NCBI RefSeq assembly: GCF_964204645.1
Contig: NC_134026.1
Span: forward strand, 16,512,650-16,576,649
DNA length: 64,000 bases
From: Tubulanus polymorphus
Lineage: Eukaryota > Nemertea > Palaeonemertea > Tubulaniformes > Tubulanidae
Reading direction: 5' to 3'
In this document: positions 42,659 through 55,134 of the stretch, in pieces
Numbering within the stretch: the stretch's first letter is position 1
Layout: the number at the start of each line of letters is the position of its first letter
The notes under the pieces: generated by a model
What the model was told of the DNA's origin: nothing
The model's database searches: none
The model's input: only the letters and a program-made list of their open reading frames with translations
Program-made: the position numbers and the translations under genes

Positions 42659-45392
42659 CAAAGTTCAAATCAATACAGTTAATACTTTATAGCTTTCTTA
42701 AACAAAACATCAGTTTTTGCACTCCTCGTGGCTGATATTTTATCCGAATATAATAAACCCGGAACAAAAAACTTTGAACCGTTTGATCTTTGTTGAAGCA
42801 TTAAATTTCTCTCCTCGTAATTCTATTTCATCCTAGTATATTTTTACATTTTAGTAGTCGAATGAACAATAATCAGTGTATGCTTTCAGTGATACATTCT
42901 ATCATATAAAATTCAATTGTGGGACTTTGTTATTAATATTTCTCCATCTCTATCTACCGCAGCTACAATTATTAGAAATCTACTCCATTAAAGACGGCAT
43001 GTTCTCCGAGTCCCTTTATTAAACATCTTGATGGTCTTTAGAAAGAGTTCAAATTTGATTCTAATTTTCTAAATAATGAAATTCTTTTGTAATCTTTTAA
43101 GCTGTTCATTTACGCTGGTTCTATTAAAACCTATATCAGGTATGTACTTCCAAAACTGTACTGTGCCAGCGTCCTCGAGTCAATTTATTTTTGAAGCTCT
43201 TTGTGTAAACTTCAAGAACGGACAATTATTGGTCGTGGATCGTTTTACTTCCCATTCAAAACATTTTTAGAACTCTTAAACACCTCAATGTGTCGCACGA
43301 TATTTCTCCCAGAAATTGACCGTGTAGGCATTTGTAGTCATGTCTAGCCTTTGGAGTGAGTGAGTTTTACCGTACCCATCGCATCGTTAGGATGTCATAC
43401 TTAAAGGCACCCGCCGCGCACGAGCGCATTTTTGGTAGGTATTTAGCGCAGAATTACAGGCCCACGCACACGAACCGAAAAATGAACTCATCAAAGGGAG
43501 CTGTGGCAAGTGTGTATGAAAAACCATATTTATGACATGATCTGCACCATTTACAAGGACTACATATTGTCCTCGTCAAATCTTTTTGGATATTGGGAAA
43601 TTTTTCTATTCGCCATACATCTATAATCGGGATGAGGGGAAAATTCAAGTAACCCCATATCATACAGAGAGTGATACTTATGTAATAAATCTACGTTTTT
43701 CTAATCTGACATCAAAATACTAGCCGCTATCATCAGGTTTTGAGGAATGCAGCGCAAAATGCGCTGAATTTCCCGCACATGAGTGCGTAAATTGCGCTGC
43801 GTCGAATAATATCAAACGTGCTAGATATTTGGCGAACAGCAAAGATGCGCTGGGAAACTGCTGCGCTGCGCTTAAACGATGGATTTTAAACCAAAATTAA
43901 TCGGGGACAACTTAGGCCGGTAAAAATTCATTCGGACCGGGCCTAATTTAAAAAGCACGTTTACTCATAAATCCCTCACTCAATACTGGATTGTTATCGA
44001 AACGATGCTTTGGCAAGCCTGGTGTAGCACTTCGGGTGATTTTTTTTCACAAGAGCGTTTCCACCATCTTGTTCGCAGTGTGCATGCTCTGCTGTATTTG
44101 TAACCAAATGCACGTGGAATCGCTGAGCACCGTGTGTCACTGCAGTGTAGGGCGTGTGCCTACGTAATAGAAGTGCATTGTTGAAGCAATAGTTATAGGG
44201 TTTTATCAAAAAAACATAAAGTGGAAAAATGTACAGCTTATAAAAGCGTGTAAACCACCAATCTTAGGTGGAAAATAGCTCACAAACAAATAGTCGTAAA
44301 GATATGATCTTGGTATCACTGGTTTCAGCTAGCCTAATGAATAAGTTCAATGAAACCTTTTATGCGTTGGTATTCCACTAGATGGCAAGTGAGTTTGAGC
44401 AATTTCTAACACTCGAGGGGTGTTCACATGCATTGTAGTGGGCTCTATGGTTGTTATCAGATGACTCTGGTAGTAGTAGCCATCATATAAGCATATGGAT
44501 GTAAACAAGAGGTTACAGCACAACAGAGGATGCGATTGGCTGATAAATTAAGACTCAGGATATCGCTATTTCAGCATGACCTGAATACATGAGCATAGGG
44601 CAAAGGCAACTTAAAGGGAACATATTCCGATTTGTTCTACAAACATGATAGCACTCCGCTTGGAGTATACCAGAGGAAAATAGCAAAATTTAAGATTTTG
44701 CTGATTTTTTTACTGAAATGTCATTTCACTTTCTTTTCGATAATTTGAATTTGAGAGTCTGATGTTTAATAAATTCTAAAATTCTAGATAAATTATAAAG
44801 CCATAACAGCCCAGAAAACTCTTGAAAACTAAAGGGTAGATATTGAAAAAATGAAATATATACTGATATTATGATAATTATTTCTTACTTAGAATTAAAT
44901 ATTTGCATTGTTCGTGGCAATCATATCTTGAATCATAATTGAAAAACCCATATATGAATAACATCATAATTTCATAAAAGCATACGTATTTTTGATGACA
45001 TTTTGAGTTTACTGAAAATATATGAACCCAACACCAAGTTTTCAGGGAATTCATGTTGCCGTCGATAAATAAACATCTAGCAATTTATTTTCTCAATCCT
45101 TACAACATGAAATACTGTCACAGTATGATAACCAACAAGAGTTCACAAATCATTGATTGATTAGTTACATCACAGACTCTCAAAGGAGAGTCCAATCATT
45201 GGTATAACTTTGAGCATTTTGTGTTTACATCATGGGTGTATAAATGAGTCAGAAATACGTAAGGATTATCCATTTATTTTGCTAGAGTGTATAGGTCCAT
45301 GGTTACAAATGTGAGGTCACTCAAATAGGCCTAACCCCAATAAAAGAATGGCAGTTACCATCCATAAAGATGACACATTCCAGATGGGAGGC
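42659..45392. other. host non-coding sequence
   Basis: No supported gene, RNA or repeat. Element 2 begins abruptly at about 45393. Confidence 0.4.
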
Positions 45393-45734
45393 CATTAGAA
45401 TTTGAAAATGATTTAAAAGTTAAAAAGAAAAGAAAAGCAAAATTATATATCATTTTATTATAAGTGGTTCGGTTACAATTAGTTCGGTGATTATATTTTT
45501 AGCAATATTCTCGCCATTAACACCTTTAGCCATATCAATTGGTGTGCTAGGTTTAAGTTCTAGTGTATTGACTGGCATAAGCTCAAAGTTGAATATAAAA
45601 AGTAATAAAGAAAAAATAAAATCTAATATAAAAGAAATAAATTAAAAAATGCATTAAATTATATAATAAGTTTAAATGGTAATATTACAATTGAAGAGCA
45701 GGATAAATTATTAAAAGAATTAATCAAATATTAA
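45393..45734 (+). pseudogene. two-helix membrane protein, element 2 copy, 5'-truncated
   Basis: Matches 9695-10045 of element 1 from the middle of its coiled-coil N-terminus onward. It lacks the frameshift near 9880 but has its own small deletions (about 45435 and 45640). Element 2 starts here, inside the gene. Confidence 0.7.
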
Positions 45735-45750
45735 TTTTCTTATTATATAA

Positions 45751-46899
45751 ATGGGGTTTCCAAAAGCTTTCCAATTTAATAAATCAATTAAATATAATAT
45801 TCCTGTAATAGACTTTAATAAAAAATATTCCCTTTAAAAATTTAGTTTTAAATTCATTAATTGATTTAGAAATTTATTTTACTGAAACAAAGTTTTTTTA
45901 TTTCTATAATGGAAAATATATTCAATACATAAGAAGTTACTTTTACTCGAGATGAATATACTATATATAAAATAAAATCTAATATGAAATATTGGCATAA
46001 TCAATTAGATTTTGCTGTTTATTGTGCAACAACAGGATGTGGTATAAGTTGGAACAATCATCTTAATAACTTAGATAAAAATTTGAATTATGCTGATTTA
46101 AAATTACTTCATACAATATTTATATTTCACACGTATTTTCAAATCAGAATATATTAAATGAATTAGAATGTCCTTTCTTGGATCGAAATATTTTAAAGAA
46201 TTGGATAATAATATTAATCTATCTAAAGTTTTATAAAATATGTAATGAATTTAATATAGATATAAATAATTCCGACATTAGAGCGCATGGTAAATTGCAT
46301 GGTGTTGGTGAACAGTTTGAAATAATAAGAATTGACTATATGCCTAGAAATGGAGCTTATCATAATTATAAAAATGATAATAATAATGGTTGGATCTATT
46401 TTATTTCAGAAAATAGTGAAGGTTTTTCCAAGCCAAATCAATCTATTAGAATTCATTTAATTTGTATTTTAGGATCACAGGTTGAAACAAGATCACCAAT
46501 AGTTGGCAATGATAATACTCCATATGATATACAAAAACAAAGTTTTATTTGAAGATTCTTTTCATAATAAAAATAGATCGATTCCAGAAAATAAAGTAAG
46601 ATATCAAAATTAATTTGGATTAAAGGATTTAAATAAAAAAATTATTACTGCACCAAAACTAATGGAAGGTGACAGAATTTAGAAAAAATATACAATCAAC
46701 AGAAACTGAAACTAAGAATATTAAATTAAATAATGATTCTAAAATAAAAGATTACAATACATCAGAAAATATAAAAACTGATAATATTCAGCATGAAATA
46801 ATTAAAACTAATAATGATAATAAATCACATGAAAATACTAAATTAGCTATAACTTGTATAGGAATTGTAATAGGAGGAATATTATATTTTAAATTTTAA
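45751..46899 (+). pseudogene. CATTGCG-motif structural protein, element 2 copy
   Basis: Homologue of 10062-11388. It keeps a YCATTGCGISWNN block (about 46015-46060), the NGWIYFISENSEGF block (about 46387) and the C-terminal hydrophobic anchor. Several frameshifts are present, and about 160 bp corresponding to the CIGPNLFII region is deleted near 46612. Confidence 0.7.
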
Positions 46900-46915
46900 T
46901 TTTTATAAGATATAA

Positions 46916-47985
46916 ATGGATGTAGAAGGTGGAGAAGATATTCCAATGGATACTTTCGATGAACCCGGTATAACCGATGAAAAACCACCTGATTTTAATG
47001 AAATTAATATTGATAATGATAATGAAACAGCATATAATAATAATCTAGCTGATGATGATGAATATTCTACTTTAGATTCTTATAATAGTGGTTCTTATTA
47101 TGAATTACATGAAAAATTAGAATAATATAAAGAATTGCATGTGGTAGAATTTCAACTAGATCAGAAAGAAAAGATTTCATGAATCAATTACAACAAACAG
47201 AATTTCCCAGTAGAAGGAAGGAATTATATTTAATGAAAACTAGAGTAACAGATACAGTTGTAAACGAATTATTACTAAGAGATGTAGCATATAACGTTGA
47301 TTCAGAAGGAATTGTAATACAGATTTTAAAAGATTACCCATATTTCATATATAATTTAGAATTTAGAAAATGATACATGGTATTATAATGTTGAATTAAA
47401 TATAAAAAATTGTATCAATTCAATTATCTAAAATGGGTCAAGAAAATATGTTTGAACCTGGAATGTTAGCAAGATCTACTATTGAAAAATCAAAAGGTGG
47501 CTCAGAAATTCTCAGAATTGTATGGAATGCACTCGAAAAAGTAAATAAAAAAGAACCAATTCAGAATATTGATATTAACAAATATTCACCATTTAAAAAT
47601 CCAAATTTTAATCCTTTTGATGTTTATCCAGAAATGGAAGAGTATGGAGATCGATTAGATAAATTAAGAACTTCAACACCAGAAACATCGAGAAGAGACA
47701 CGCAACCAATTAATAATGATTCAAGTCAATTACAGTTAGTAATAGAAAAACAAATGGATTGACTAAATAATTCAGAAGAATAGATAAATAGTACTTTAGA
47801 TAAATTTGGTACTGAAACTGGAACAAATCAAACGCAATCTTTATTTAAAAAAGGATTTCCTGATTTAACTTATGAAGATTTAGAAATATTTCCTAAACAA
47901 GCACGTAGAGAAATTAAAGGGGCACAAATATCAGCTGATAAAACTGCGCACGATAAAATGATTAGAGATCAAAAAATAAATTGCC
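46916..47985 (+). pseudogene. acidic protein, element 2 copy with extra internal segment
   Basis: The N-terminus (GGEDIPMDTF) and C-terminal part (QARREIKG) match the 241-aa acidic protein at 11404. Between them 47420-47760 adds about 110 codons (GQENMFEPGMLARSTIEK ...) absent from element 1. Stops at about 47122, 47371, 47760 and 47780 break the frame. The longer form is probably ancestral. Confidence 0.65.
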
Positions 47986-49142
47986 CATGGGCAAAGTGTG
48001 GTTTACCTTGAAAGCTAGAGGTTGTTTGGAGTAAGGGCATTGCTTGAAAAATCTTATTAATTCGTGTCTTCAAAGTTCTAGAAGTTTATATTGTATTTTA
48101 TCTTTCTTACAGTATTATTTTGTAGTCAAATAAGACCAAATATAAACATTTGTTTATGGTCTACGTCCAAAATTTCGTAGGGTACGGGCAGGCGCGGCAG
48201 GGAAACTATTTCATATTTTCAAAAAAATATTTTTAACAATATGAAAAAATATTCAAATAAAATTCATATGATGTCACATATCAGAGGGTGGCTGAATATT
48301 GAGTCTTGGGAACGAAACCTCTTCCAATGTATGGCCGCGGAAGCTAAAACAACGGGGCGTAGTATTAGATCGTTTTAAATCCTGGAATGTATCACTACAA
48401 TATTCAGACCTCGACCTATACCTATAGTTTGCTGCTTAGTATTTTCAGGTCACAAGAAATTACAATTCATTACAAATTCTATTAAACAGAAAACACAGCG
48501 CTTATCTTCTGTTACGGCGATTATTCAGCCTGTTATCATAGCAAACGTGCACGCGCCAAGCAGCGCTACAGCATCACCATATAGTAGTCTGTATGAGCGA
48601 GCGTGTGTTTGTGTGTGCAACAGTCCAATGTTTAGCACTCTTGCGCAAGTGGATGCCTTGTGTAGTGAACGTTCGCTTCACTTCAATCTCAATCACCAAT
48701 CACCGGGTATCAAAATGAAACAATACCTATGGCGGTATGTGAAATAATTATATTCGTACCAGCAATGAGCATCTAAAATTCGCACATATACGGTACCAGT
48801 CCAATGAACGTTCGCCATTAATGGCTTTCCCATAATTATTCTTTAGTAGCGCCGGAATTCCCCGTATATCCCAAAAACAGCCAATCACATTCGCTCGTAG
48901 AGACGAGACCCCCGATCGAGGTCATTGCAATTTTATACGCAAGTGCAAAGATTTTTCCCGCCAAAATCAGTTTTTCGTCGAATTTAAACAAAGTTGACCA
49001 TGTCATCGATGGAGGTTCGTCATGTCTTCAATCGCATCGATAATACGTCGTTTAACCCGAGAACCAATCAAAAAAATGCTCACATAAAAAAAGGTACCGC
49101 GATTTTACATGAATTGGCTCAATGCCAACCTCATACTGCTGA
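47986..49142. other. non-element DNA inserted in element 2
   Basis: Composition returns to host-like and no element gene is recognisable. No terminal repeats or coding region could be identified, so its origin is unknown. Confidence 0.5.
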
Positions 49143-49735
49143 CCAATTAAAAAACCAATTAATACATTAGAAGATGAATGAACTAAATCAAGTAAAGGAT
49201 TAGAACAATTAGTGTCCGATTTAGATCATCAAGTAATTGATGAAATAGAATATAGACAAAAAGAATTAATTTAGAAAAATAAATTGATGATTTAAAATAT
49301 AATTCAGAATTACAGAAAGAAGAAATTAAATGATTATTAAAATCATACGATTATAATATTAAAAGATTAAAAGTTTTTTTTAAAGATTTTTTGATAAAAC
49401 CTAATTCTTAAGTATCATGGAAAGATAGAATAAAATTATCATTTAAATTAGAAGGTATAACAATTCTTTCAATTCTAACAGCTGTAACTATGGTATTTAC
49501 AACAATAGGTTTAGCTATATCAAATTCATTAAAATCTCCACCAAATCCTAATAAACCGGATAAACCACCGAGTCATAATTCTGTAGAAGATAAAGTTAAG
49601 GATGGTTTGAAAGAATTGCAAAATATTTAAGGGAACTATCTAAAAAAATATGCTCCAGCTTTACCGGGCGTTATAGCATCAATTGTTGGTTTTGTTTTAA
49701 AATCTGCTGGAAATATTAAATATTATGCTGGAAAG
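49143..49735 (+). pseudogene. hypothetical coiled-coil/membrane protein absent from element 1
   Basis: A charged helical N-terminal part with several stops is followed by WKDRIKLSFKLEGITILSIL and a hydrophobic segment (TAVTMVFTTIGLAIS). Then come a Pro/Asn/Lys linker, ALPGVIASIVGFVL and a final helix. I associate this layout with uncharacterised Polinton-type proteins encoded next to the capsid gene. In element 1 the corresponding position (12130-12194) holds no such gene. Its 3' end is fused directly to an internal position of the capsid gene. Confidence 0.55.
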
Positions 49736-51120
49736 TAACTGGTAATGATAATAATTATGTCGTAGATAATGTTGGAAGATATCTATTTAAAAAATCAATT
49801 ATAAAGATTGGACCAGAAACAGTTTTTCATTAGATGATTATCATTTATTTACGCATTATTAAGTTTTATGATTAACAAAAGAAAATAGAAACAAGGCAAT
49901 TTGATACTACGTATCTATTTCCCCCGCGATAGCCAGTAGGGAATTAATGACCCCTGAAGACACTGATCTTTGGTAAAGAAAAATGATGAGTGTATCCAGG
50001 GATAACCATACTATGAAATATCATTTTCCTGCCATGAATGATTATTTAAGAATTGAGTTTACAGGGTTTTAGGCAAAAGACGTCTACCAACCTTGACATT
50101 TGACCCTAGAACTCCAAAATCACTAATGCACATCCTCTCCCCAGGGGTAATCATTCTATGAAATAGCATTGTTCTGTTATCAATGGTTCTTCTTGAATCG
50201 TATTTACAAGGTTTCAAATGAATGACCTGTAGTGACCTTGACCTTTGGTCCTTGGACCCCAAAATCAATAGGGCACATCCTCTACTTAGGGGTAATCATA
50301 CTACATAATATCGTGGTCCTGCTATCGACGGTTCTTCTTGATCACGTTCACAAGGTTTTACACGAATGACCTGTAGTGACCTCGACCTTTGATCCTTGGA
50401 CTCCAGAATCTATAGGGCACATCCTCTCCCTAGGGGTAATCATGCTACGTAATATCATGGTCCTGCTATCAACGGTTCTTCTTGAATCGCGTTCTTAAGG
50501 TTTTACATGAATGACCTTTAGTGAACTTGACCTTTGGTCCTTGGACGCCAAAATCAAGAGGGCACATCCTCTCCCTAGGGGTAATCATACTACGTAATAT
50601 CATGGTCCTGCGATCGACGGTTCTTCTTGAATCACGTTCACAAGGTTTTACATGAATGACCTGTAGTAACCTTGACCTTTGGTCCTTGTACCCCAAAATC
50701 ACTAGGGCACATCCTCTCCCTAGGGGTAATCATACTACTTAATATCATGGTCCTGCGATCAATGGTTCTTCTTGAATCACGTTCACAATGATTTACATGA
50801 ATGGCCTGTAGTGACCTTGACCTTTGGTCCTTGGACCCCAAAATTAATAGGGCACATCCTCTCCCTAGGGGTAATCATACTGTGCAATATCATAGTCCTG
50901 CGATCAACGGTTCTTCTTGAATCGCGTTCACAAGCTCACGCGGACGGACGGACGGACGGATGCGGATACCAAGTCCCCGCTCGCAGCCTACGCCGCGCGG
51001 TGGACAATAATATGATATTTCAAGGTATCCAATCAGAAAACCAAAATAAATTAAGATCAGAAGCTAATAATGCAGTAGTAACTTATGACATAGATAAAAA
51101 AAACTATATTTGTACATAAA
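49736..51120 (+). pseudogene. mcp: major capsid protein fragments, element 2
   Basis: 49736-49894 matches about 12387-12545 of the element 1 capsid gene (starting at the VTGNNNNYVVDNVGRY region). 51004-51095 continues with FQGIQSENQNKLRSEA as at 12555-12610. A satellite insertion at 49895-51003 separates the two parts, and everything downstream is lost. The N-terminal 65 or so codons are also missing. Confidence 0.85.
49895..51003. repeat. 146-bp satellite-like repeat family, copy B, inserted in the capsid gene
   Basis: Same head and (ggac)n tail as copy A at 26425. Six or seven tandem units of about 146 bp each contain tgaccttgacctttg, ccctaggggtaatcat and ggttcttcttgaat. The bases acaa flank both sides (49891-49894, 51004-51007), consistent with a 4-bp duplication, although the same four bases also precede copy A. 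Confidence 0.9.
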
Positions 51121-51509
51121 GAATATATCTTTACATTATTAGTAACATTTATTCATCACTCAGATTTATTATATATATTACTGTTTCAATAATAATATTT
51201 ATTTATCACACAGATTTATTATATATATTACTGTTTCAATAATAATATTTATTTATCTCAAAGATTTATTATATTACTGTTTCAATAATGATATTCATTT
51301 ATCTCACAGATTTATTAGATATATTTGATTCAGTAATATTTATTTATCTCACACATTTATTATATATTACTCTTTCAGTAATGATAAATCTATGTGTCTC
51401 TATTGTCTTGAGTAGTTTAGTAGTTTCAAAAATAATTTAAATCAGTAAGAATAAAATAAAGTTTTATTCTTTATATACTAAAAGTACTAAGACTACTAAA
51501 GACATAAAG

Positions 51510-51580
<71 letters not shown>

Positions 51581-51730
51581 ATTCAGTAATACATATCATA
51601 GATTTATTTATCTCACAGATTCATCATATATATTTTATTTTTTCAAGTACTAATACAATACAGATTTATTCTTTATGTACTCAAAGTACTAAGACTACTA
51701 AAGACAACAAAGACACGGGGGGGGGGGGTA
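51121..51730. repeat. tandem AT repeats and microsatellite within element 2
   Basis: Five or so units of about 50-58 bp (ttatttatctcacagattta core) at 51150-51385, a (TA)n block at 51511-51577, duplicated tactaagactactaaaga motifs, and a G run at 51717-51728. Confidence 0.85.
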
Positions 51731-51764
51731 TTAATTGAAATATCTTTTACTGAGGTTATTTTGT

Positions 51765-52328
51765 AAGTTTATATTCATCGGCAAATTGAAGCATCAGAAG
51801 TAATTTGGAACCTTTATTATTTTTATCCGAAAAGTAATTTTTAACCTTTATTATTCATATATTCATCATGTAATTCAGTAGGTATAATTTGATTTACTTC
51901 CGGAGATTATTGCATAGATTTTTTTTATCTTTATTGTAGAATAAAACTAAAAATCTTATATTCTCCCTAAAATCTTTAACAATTGAATTATATTTTTGAT
52001 TTAAAACCCATGTTGTATTTCCAAAATGTCTCCCAGAGAAAGCTATATAGCATAGTTCACTTTCTCTAATTTTTGAATCATGTAAATTTGCACAATCATA
52101 TATGATGAATGATGTATTTGATCCTGTATAAATATCAATTGCTATTTTATTACAATTAACTAAATTTTCTTTTACAGTTTTAGGATCTAATATAATAAAC
52201 TTTTTTATCTCAACTATATCCATATTATATGTTAAATTCATTTCATAAGGAGGACAGAATAATATTATATTAGCAAAATGATTTTTATAACAAAATGTGT
52301 TTTACCACAGTTTATTTATCATCATACC
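51765..52328 (-). pseudogene. FtsK/HerA (A32-type) genome-packaging ATPase, partial
   Basis: The minus strand begins with a P-loop-like CGKTHF near 52300 in a shifted frame, then NIILFCPPYEMN. An open frame (51894-52241) follows with FIIYDCANLHD (Walker-B region), CYIAFSGRHFGNTTWVLNQK and FRENIRFLVLFYN. This is the typical C-terminal half of Polinton packaging ATPases. A broken tail reaches about 51765 (LLLMLQFADEYKLTK). The N-terminus is fused into the end of the integrase gene by deletion. Element 1 lacks this gene entirely. Confidence 0.85.
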
Positions 52329-53364
52329 CTTTATATTCAACCAAACAATATTTCTTGCCACGTTATGTTTTTGTTTTCATTACTTTTTCTTTTTAGTATT
52401 ATATATCATCTGGGTTTGGTACCAGTGATAATTCTTGTTGATAAAAATAACCTAATATTTCTTCATCTTTTAGATCTTCTAATTTATAAACAAGTTTAGT
52501 TTAGTTAATATTATTTTTTTAATTTTGAATATTTCTTCAGTAAAATTTGGAGTATAACCTTTATAAAATGTTTTTCGAATGTTTTTCGATATTTAGATAT
52601 TCTAACATGTTGTCCAATTTTAAATTTAGGTTCTCCGAAATCATGTGTAACAAACACTCCATATAAATTGTTCTAAACAACCTCTAAATTATATTCTTTT
52701 CTAGCTTTTATAGGTTTCATACTAATACTTGAATGTTTAGAATTATTATAACCTTCCACTAAATCATCTTATACATCATTATATTTATATGTTTCATTAG
52801 CAGTAAAATATTTCCATATTCTAGATTTCAATGTTTTATTAAATCTTTCTATAATAGATGCTTTTTTGTCAGAGTTTGTTGAAAAATATTCTATATTGTT
52901 ATCAGATAATAATTTTCTAAAATGTTTATTATAAATTTTTTTACCTTCATCAAATTGTATCTTATCTGAAATAGCTTCTTTAAATATTAATTTGAACGCA
53001 TTAGTAACTTCTATACCAGTTTTATTTTTGATTGTAATTGACCATGCGTATCTACTGAATATATCTATAACATTTAATATCCAAAGATATACTTTATTGT
53101 ATTCGTCTAGGTATCTTCATATCTATTAAATCTGCTTGCCATTGTTGATCAATATATGAAACCATAACTTTTCTTGTTAGATAACTTCTATCTATTTTGT
53201 CATGGATTTGATTTGTTGGTTGATTTTGTAACCATACTTTTAATTCACTATATGTTATATTTTCATTATTAAATTTTATTTGATCCCAAAATTCTGAAAC
53301 ACTAGAATATGATACTTCACTCTCCGGGTTATAATATATATCTTCAATATTGTTCTTTTTTCAT
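52329..53364 (-). pseudogene. retroviral-like (Polinton) integrase with chromodomain-like tail
   Basis: Starts MKKEQY at 53364. N-terminal region to IDRSYLTRKVMV; core with QWQADLIDMK (about 53117-53150), VIDIFSRYAWSI (about 53040-53078) and ASIIERFNKTLK (about 52828-52862), supplying the expected D, D and E. Then a KIGQHVRISKYRKTF SH3-like block (about 52590), YKLEDLKDEE and finally a KKYCLVEYKGYDDK chromodomain-like segment (about 52317-52358). Several stops and frame changes break it. It would integrate the linear element into host DNA. The intact catalytic motifs show that the family is integrase-bearing; element 1 keeps only the first 30 codons. Confidence 0.88.
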
Positions 53365-53384
53365 CTTATTTTAATCCATTAATA

Positions 53385-53721
53385 ATAATTAAGATCAATG
53401 ATAATTTCAATGATTTTATCATTTGATTTATTTTCTGGTAATATAGGTTTATTATCATCATTATTACTATTAAATTTGAATTTATATATTACATCAGAAA
53501 ATATAATTACTGTGATTAATCCAGTTGTAATATAAAAGTTATTATTTCTCTTAGTATTAGAAGAATTAGATTGATTATTATTCGAATTAATAACAGATAA
53601 TTTCTGTGATTTATTTATATCAGTTAATTTCTTTTTCTTAACTCGTTTTAACTCAGAATATCTTTTACCTAATTTAATTTGTTTTTCAGATCTAGGCTTT
53701 TTCGTAATATAATCACTAATT
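53385..53721 (-). pseudogene. small basic membrane protein, element 2 copy
   Basis: Homologue of 14084-14461. It has lost its ATG (ATT at the same place) but reads through the position where element 1 has a stop inside the hydrophobic segment. The C-terminal part KPILPENKSN is retained. Confidence 0.65.
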
Positions 53722-53724
53722 TAT

Positions 53725-54294
53725 TTTACTTGATTTTTGTTCTGATTCAATATCTGTATCGATATTATCTGATTTTTATCTTTGTATTCTATAGGTTTCA
53801 TATTAGAAAATGTTATTACACCAGTAGAAATTAATGTCATTTTTCCAACTAATTGAAAAGAAGCATATCCAACCCATTTTGGTAATTCTTTCATGACTAA
53901 GTAATCATTGTTTAAATCAGTATTTAATTTATTTTCATCATTAGTTGGTATTATCCGGTTGCATACCTAAGAATAACATTTTACTATTCCATCACTAATA
54001 TAATCATTTATTCCAGCTAATCTAGCTTCTTCATATATTTTAGAATATTTTATTACTTTTTCTTTGTCCATAGAGTCTAATTCTTGATATGTTATAACTT
54101 TTACTTAGGAATTCTTTGCATTTACCACTAGCAATTAGTAATTCGAGTTGATGTTTATAATATAAATAGTATTCAATATCAATATTATTATTTTGAATAC
54201 AATTAGTTGCTACATTATCATTATTATCAGTAATACCTAAATCTTCAATTGTCCTTTCAATATCAATATTATTCTTATTGGATTTCTTAGACAT
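53725..54294 (-). pseudogene. membrane-associated hypothetical protein, element 2 copy
   Basis: Homologue of 14454-15068, starting MSKKSNKNNIDIERTIEDLG. It is open for about 84 codons. A frame change near 54105 and a further break near 53970 disrupt the rest, while the KWVGYASFQL block is still recognisable. Confidence 0.7.
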
Positions 54295-54299
54295 TTATT

Positions 54300-55134
54300 T
54301 TAGAAAAAAGTGAAGAAAATTTTATACTTATTCTTCAAATGATACTAGTAACTCTTTGGGTTAATACTAGCTAGTTAAGTTAAATAATTCTAGTATTAAC
54401 TAGATTTGAATATCTATTTGAAGTTATGTAATTTTTATTCAATTCTTATCAAAATCTATTTAATATAGTGTTAATTAGAATTAAATAAGAATATATTAAA
54501 ATTATAATAGAATTCAATAGCTAGTTATAGATACGTAATTCTAAATACTTTCAATATGAATTAGGATTTAATATCTCACTACTTTTGTTTATCTATAAGG
54601 AGCAATTAAATTGTCCAGATAAGTCATTTCGGATCCTTGATATTACTCCCTAAAACTGAAAATTAATTTCGAAAATAATAGAAACCGCTATTCGGGCAAA
54701 ATATCATACATTGAAAATCTATACAGTATGACAAAACAGCTAAGTCTCATTCGATGTAACATCCATAATTTCTGATTCTGCATCTTCACTTTCTTGTGAT
54801 AAACTTCTTGTTACCTAAAAGAGAAATCTATCTAGATCGTAGAATAGAATTAACTTGAAGTTGTAGTTGCCAAATATAAATTGCTGCACTTAAACATATT
54901 TAAAGGTTTCTTTTTAAGTATCCCCTTTCCCGAATTCTTAATAACAACAAAAACGGTACTTAGATTTATTGCTGGAACCGAAAACTCCGAATTGTATTGC
55001 AAGAGAGAAATCCTGTGCGTATGTCGACCACGGGTGTTCGTTTATAATGAAATTAATCAATTTTATGTGTGCAATTATGTGACAGGTGTTTTGACATACA
55101 GGCAGTTTTACGATCGGGCGTTGTTGCTGGTTTT
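54300..55134. other. element 2 spacer (to about 54560) followed by non-element DNA
   Basis: 54300-54560 matches the tactagctagtt-containing spacer of element 1 at 15069-15315. From about 54565 the sequence is host-like with no recognised gene and runs up to the HNH gene stop. Confidence 0.45.

Noticed and set aside
51121-51400. CRISPR-like array
   Set aside because: Units are contiguous degenerate AT tandem repeats without unique spacers, in a eukaryotic genome.
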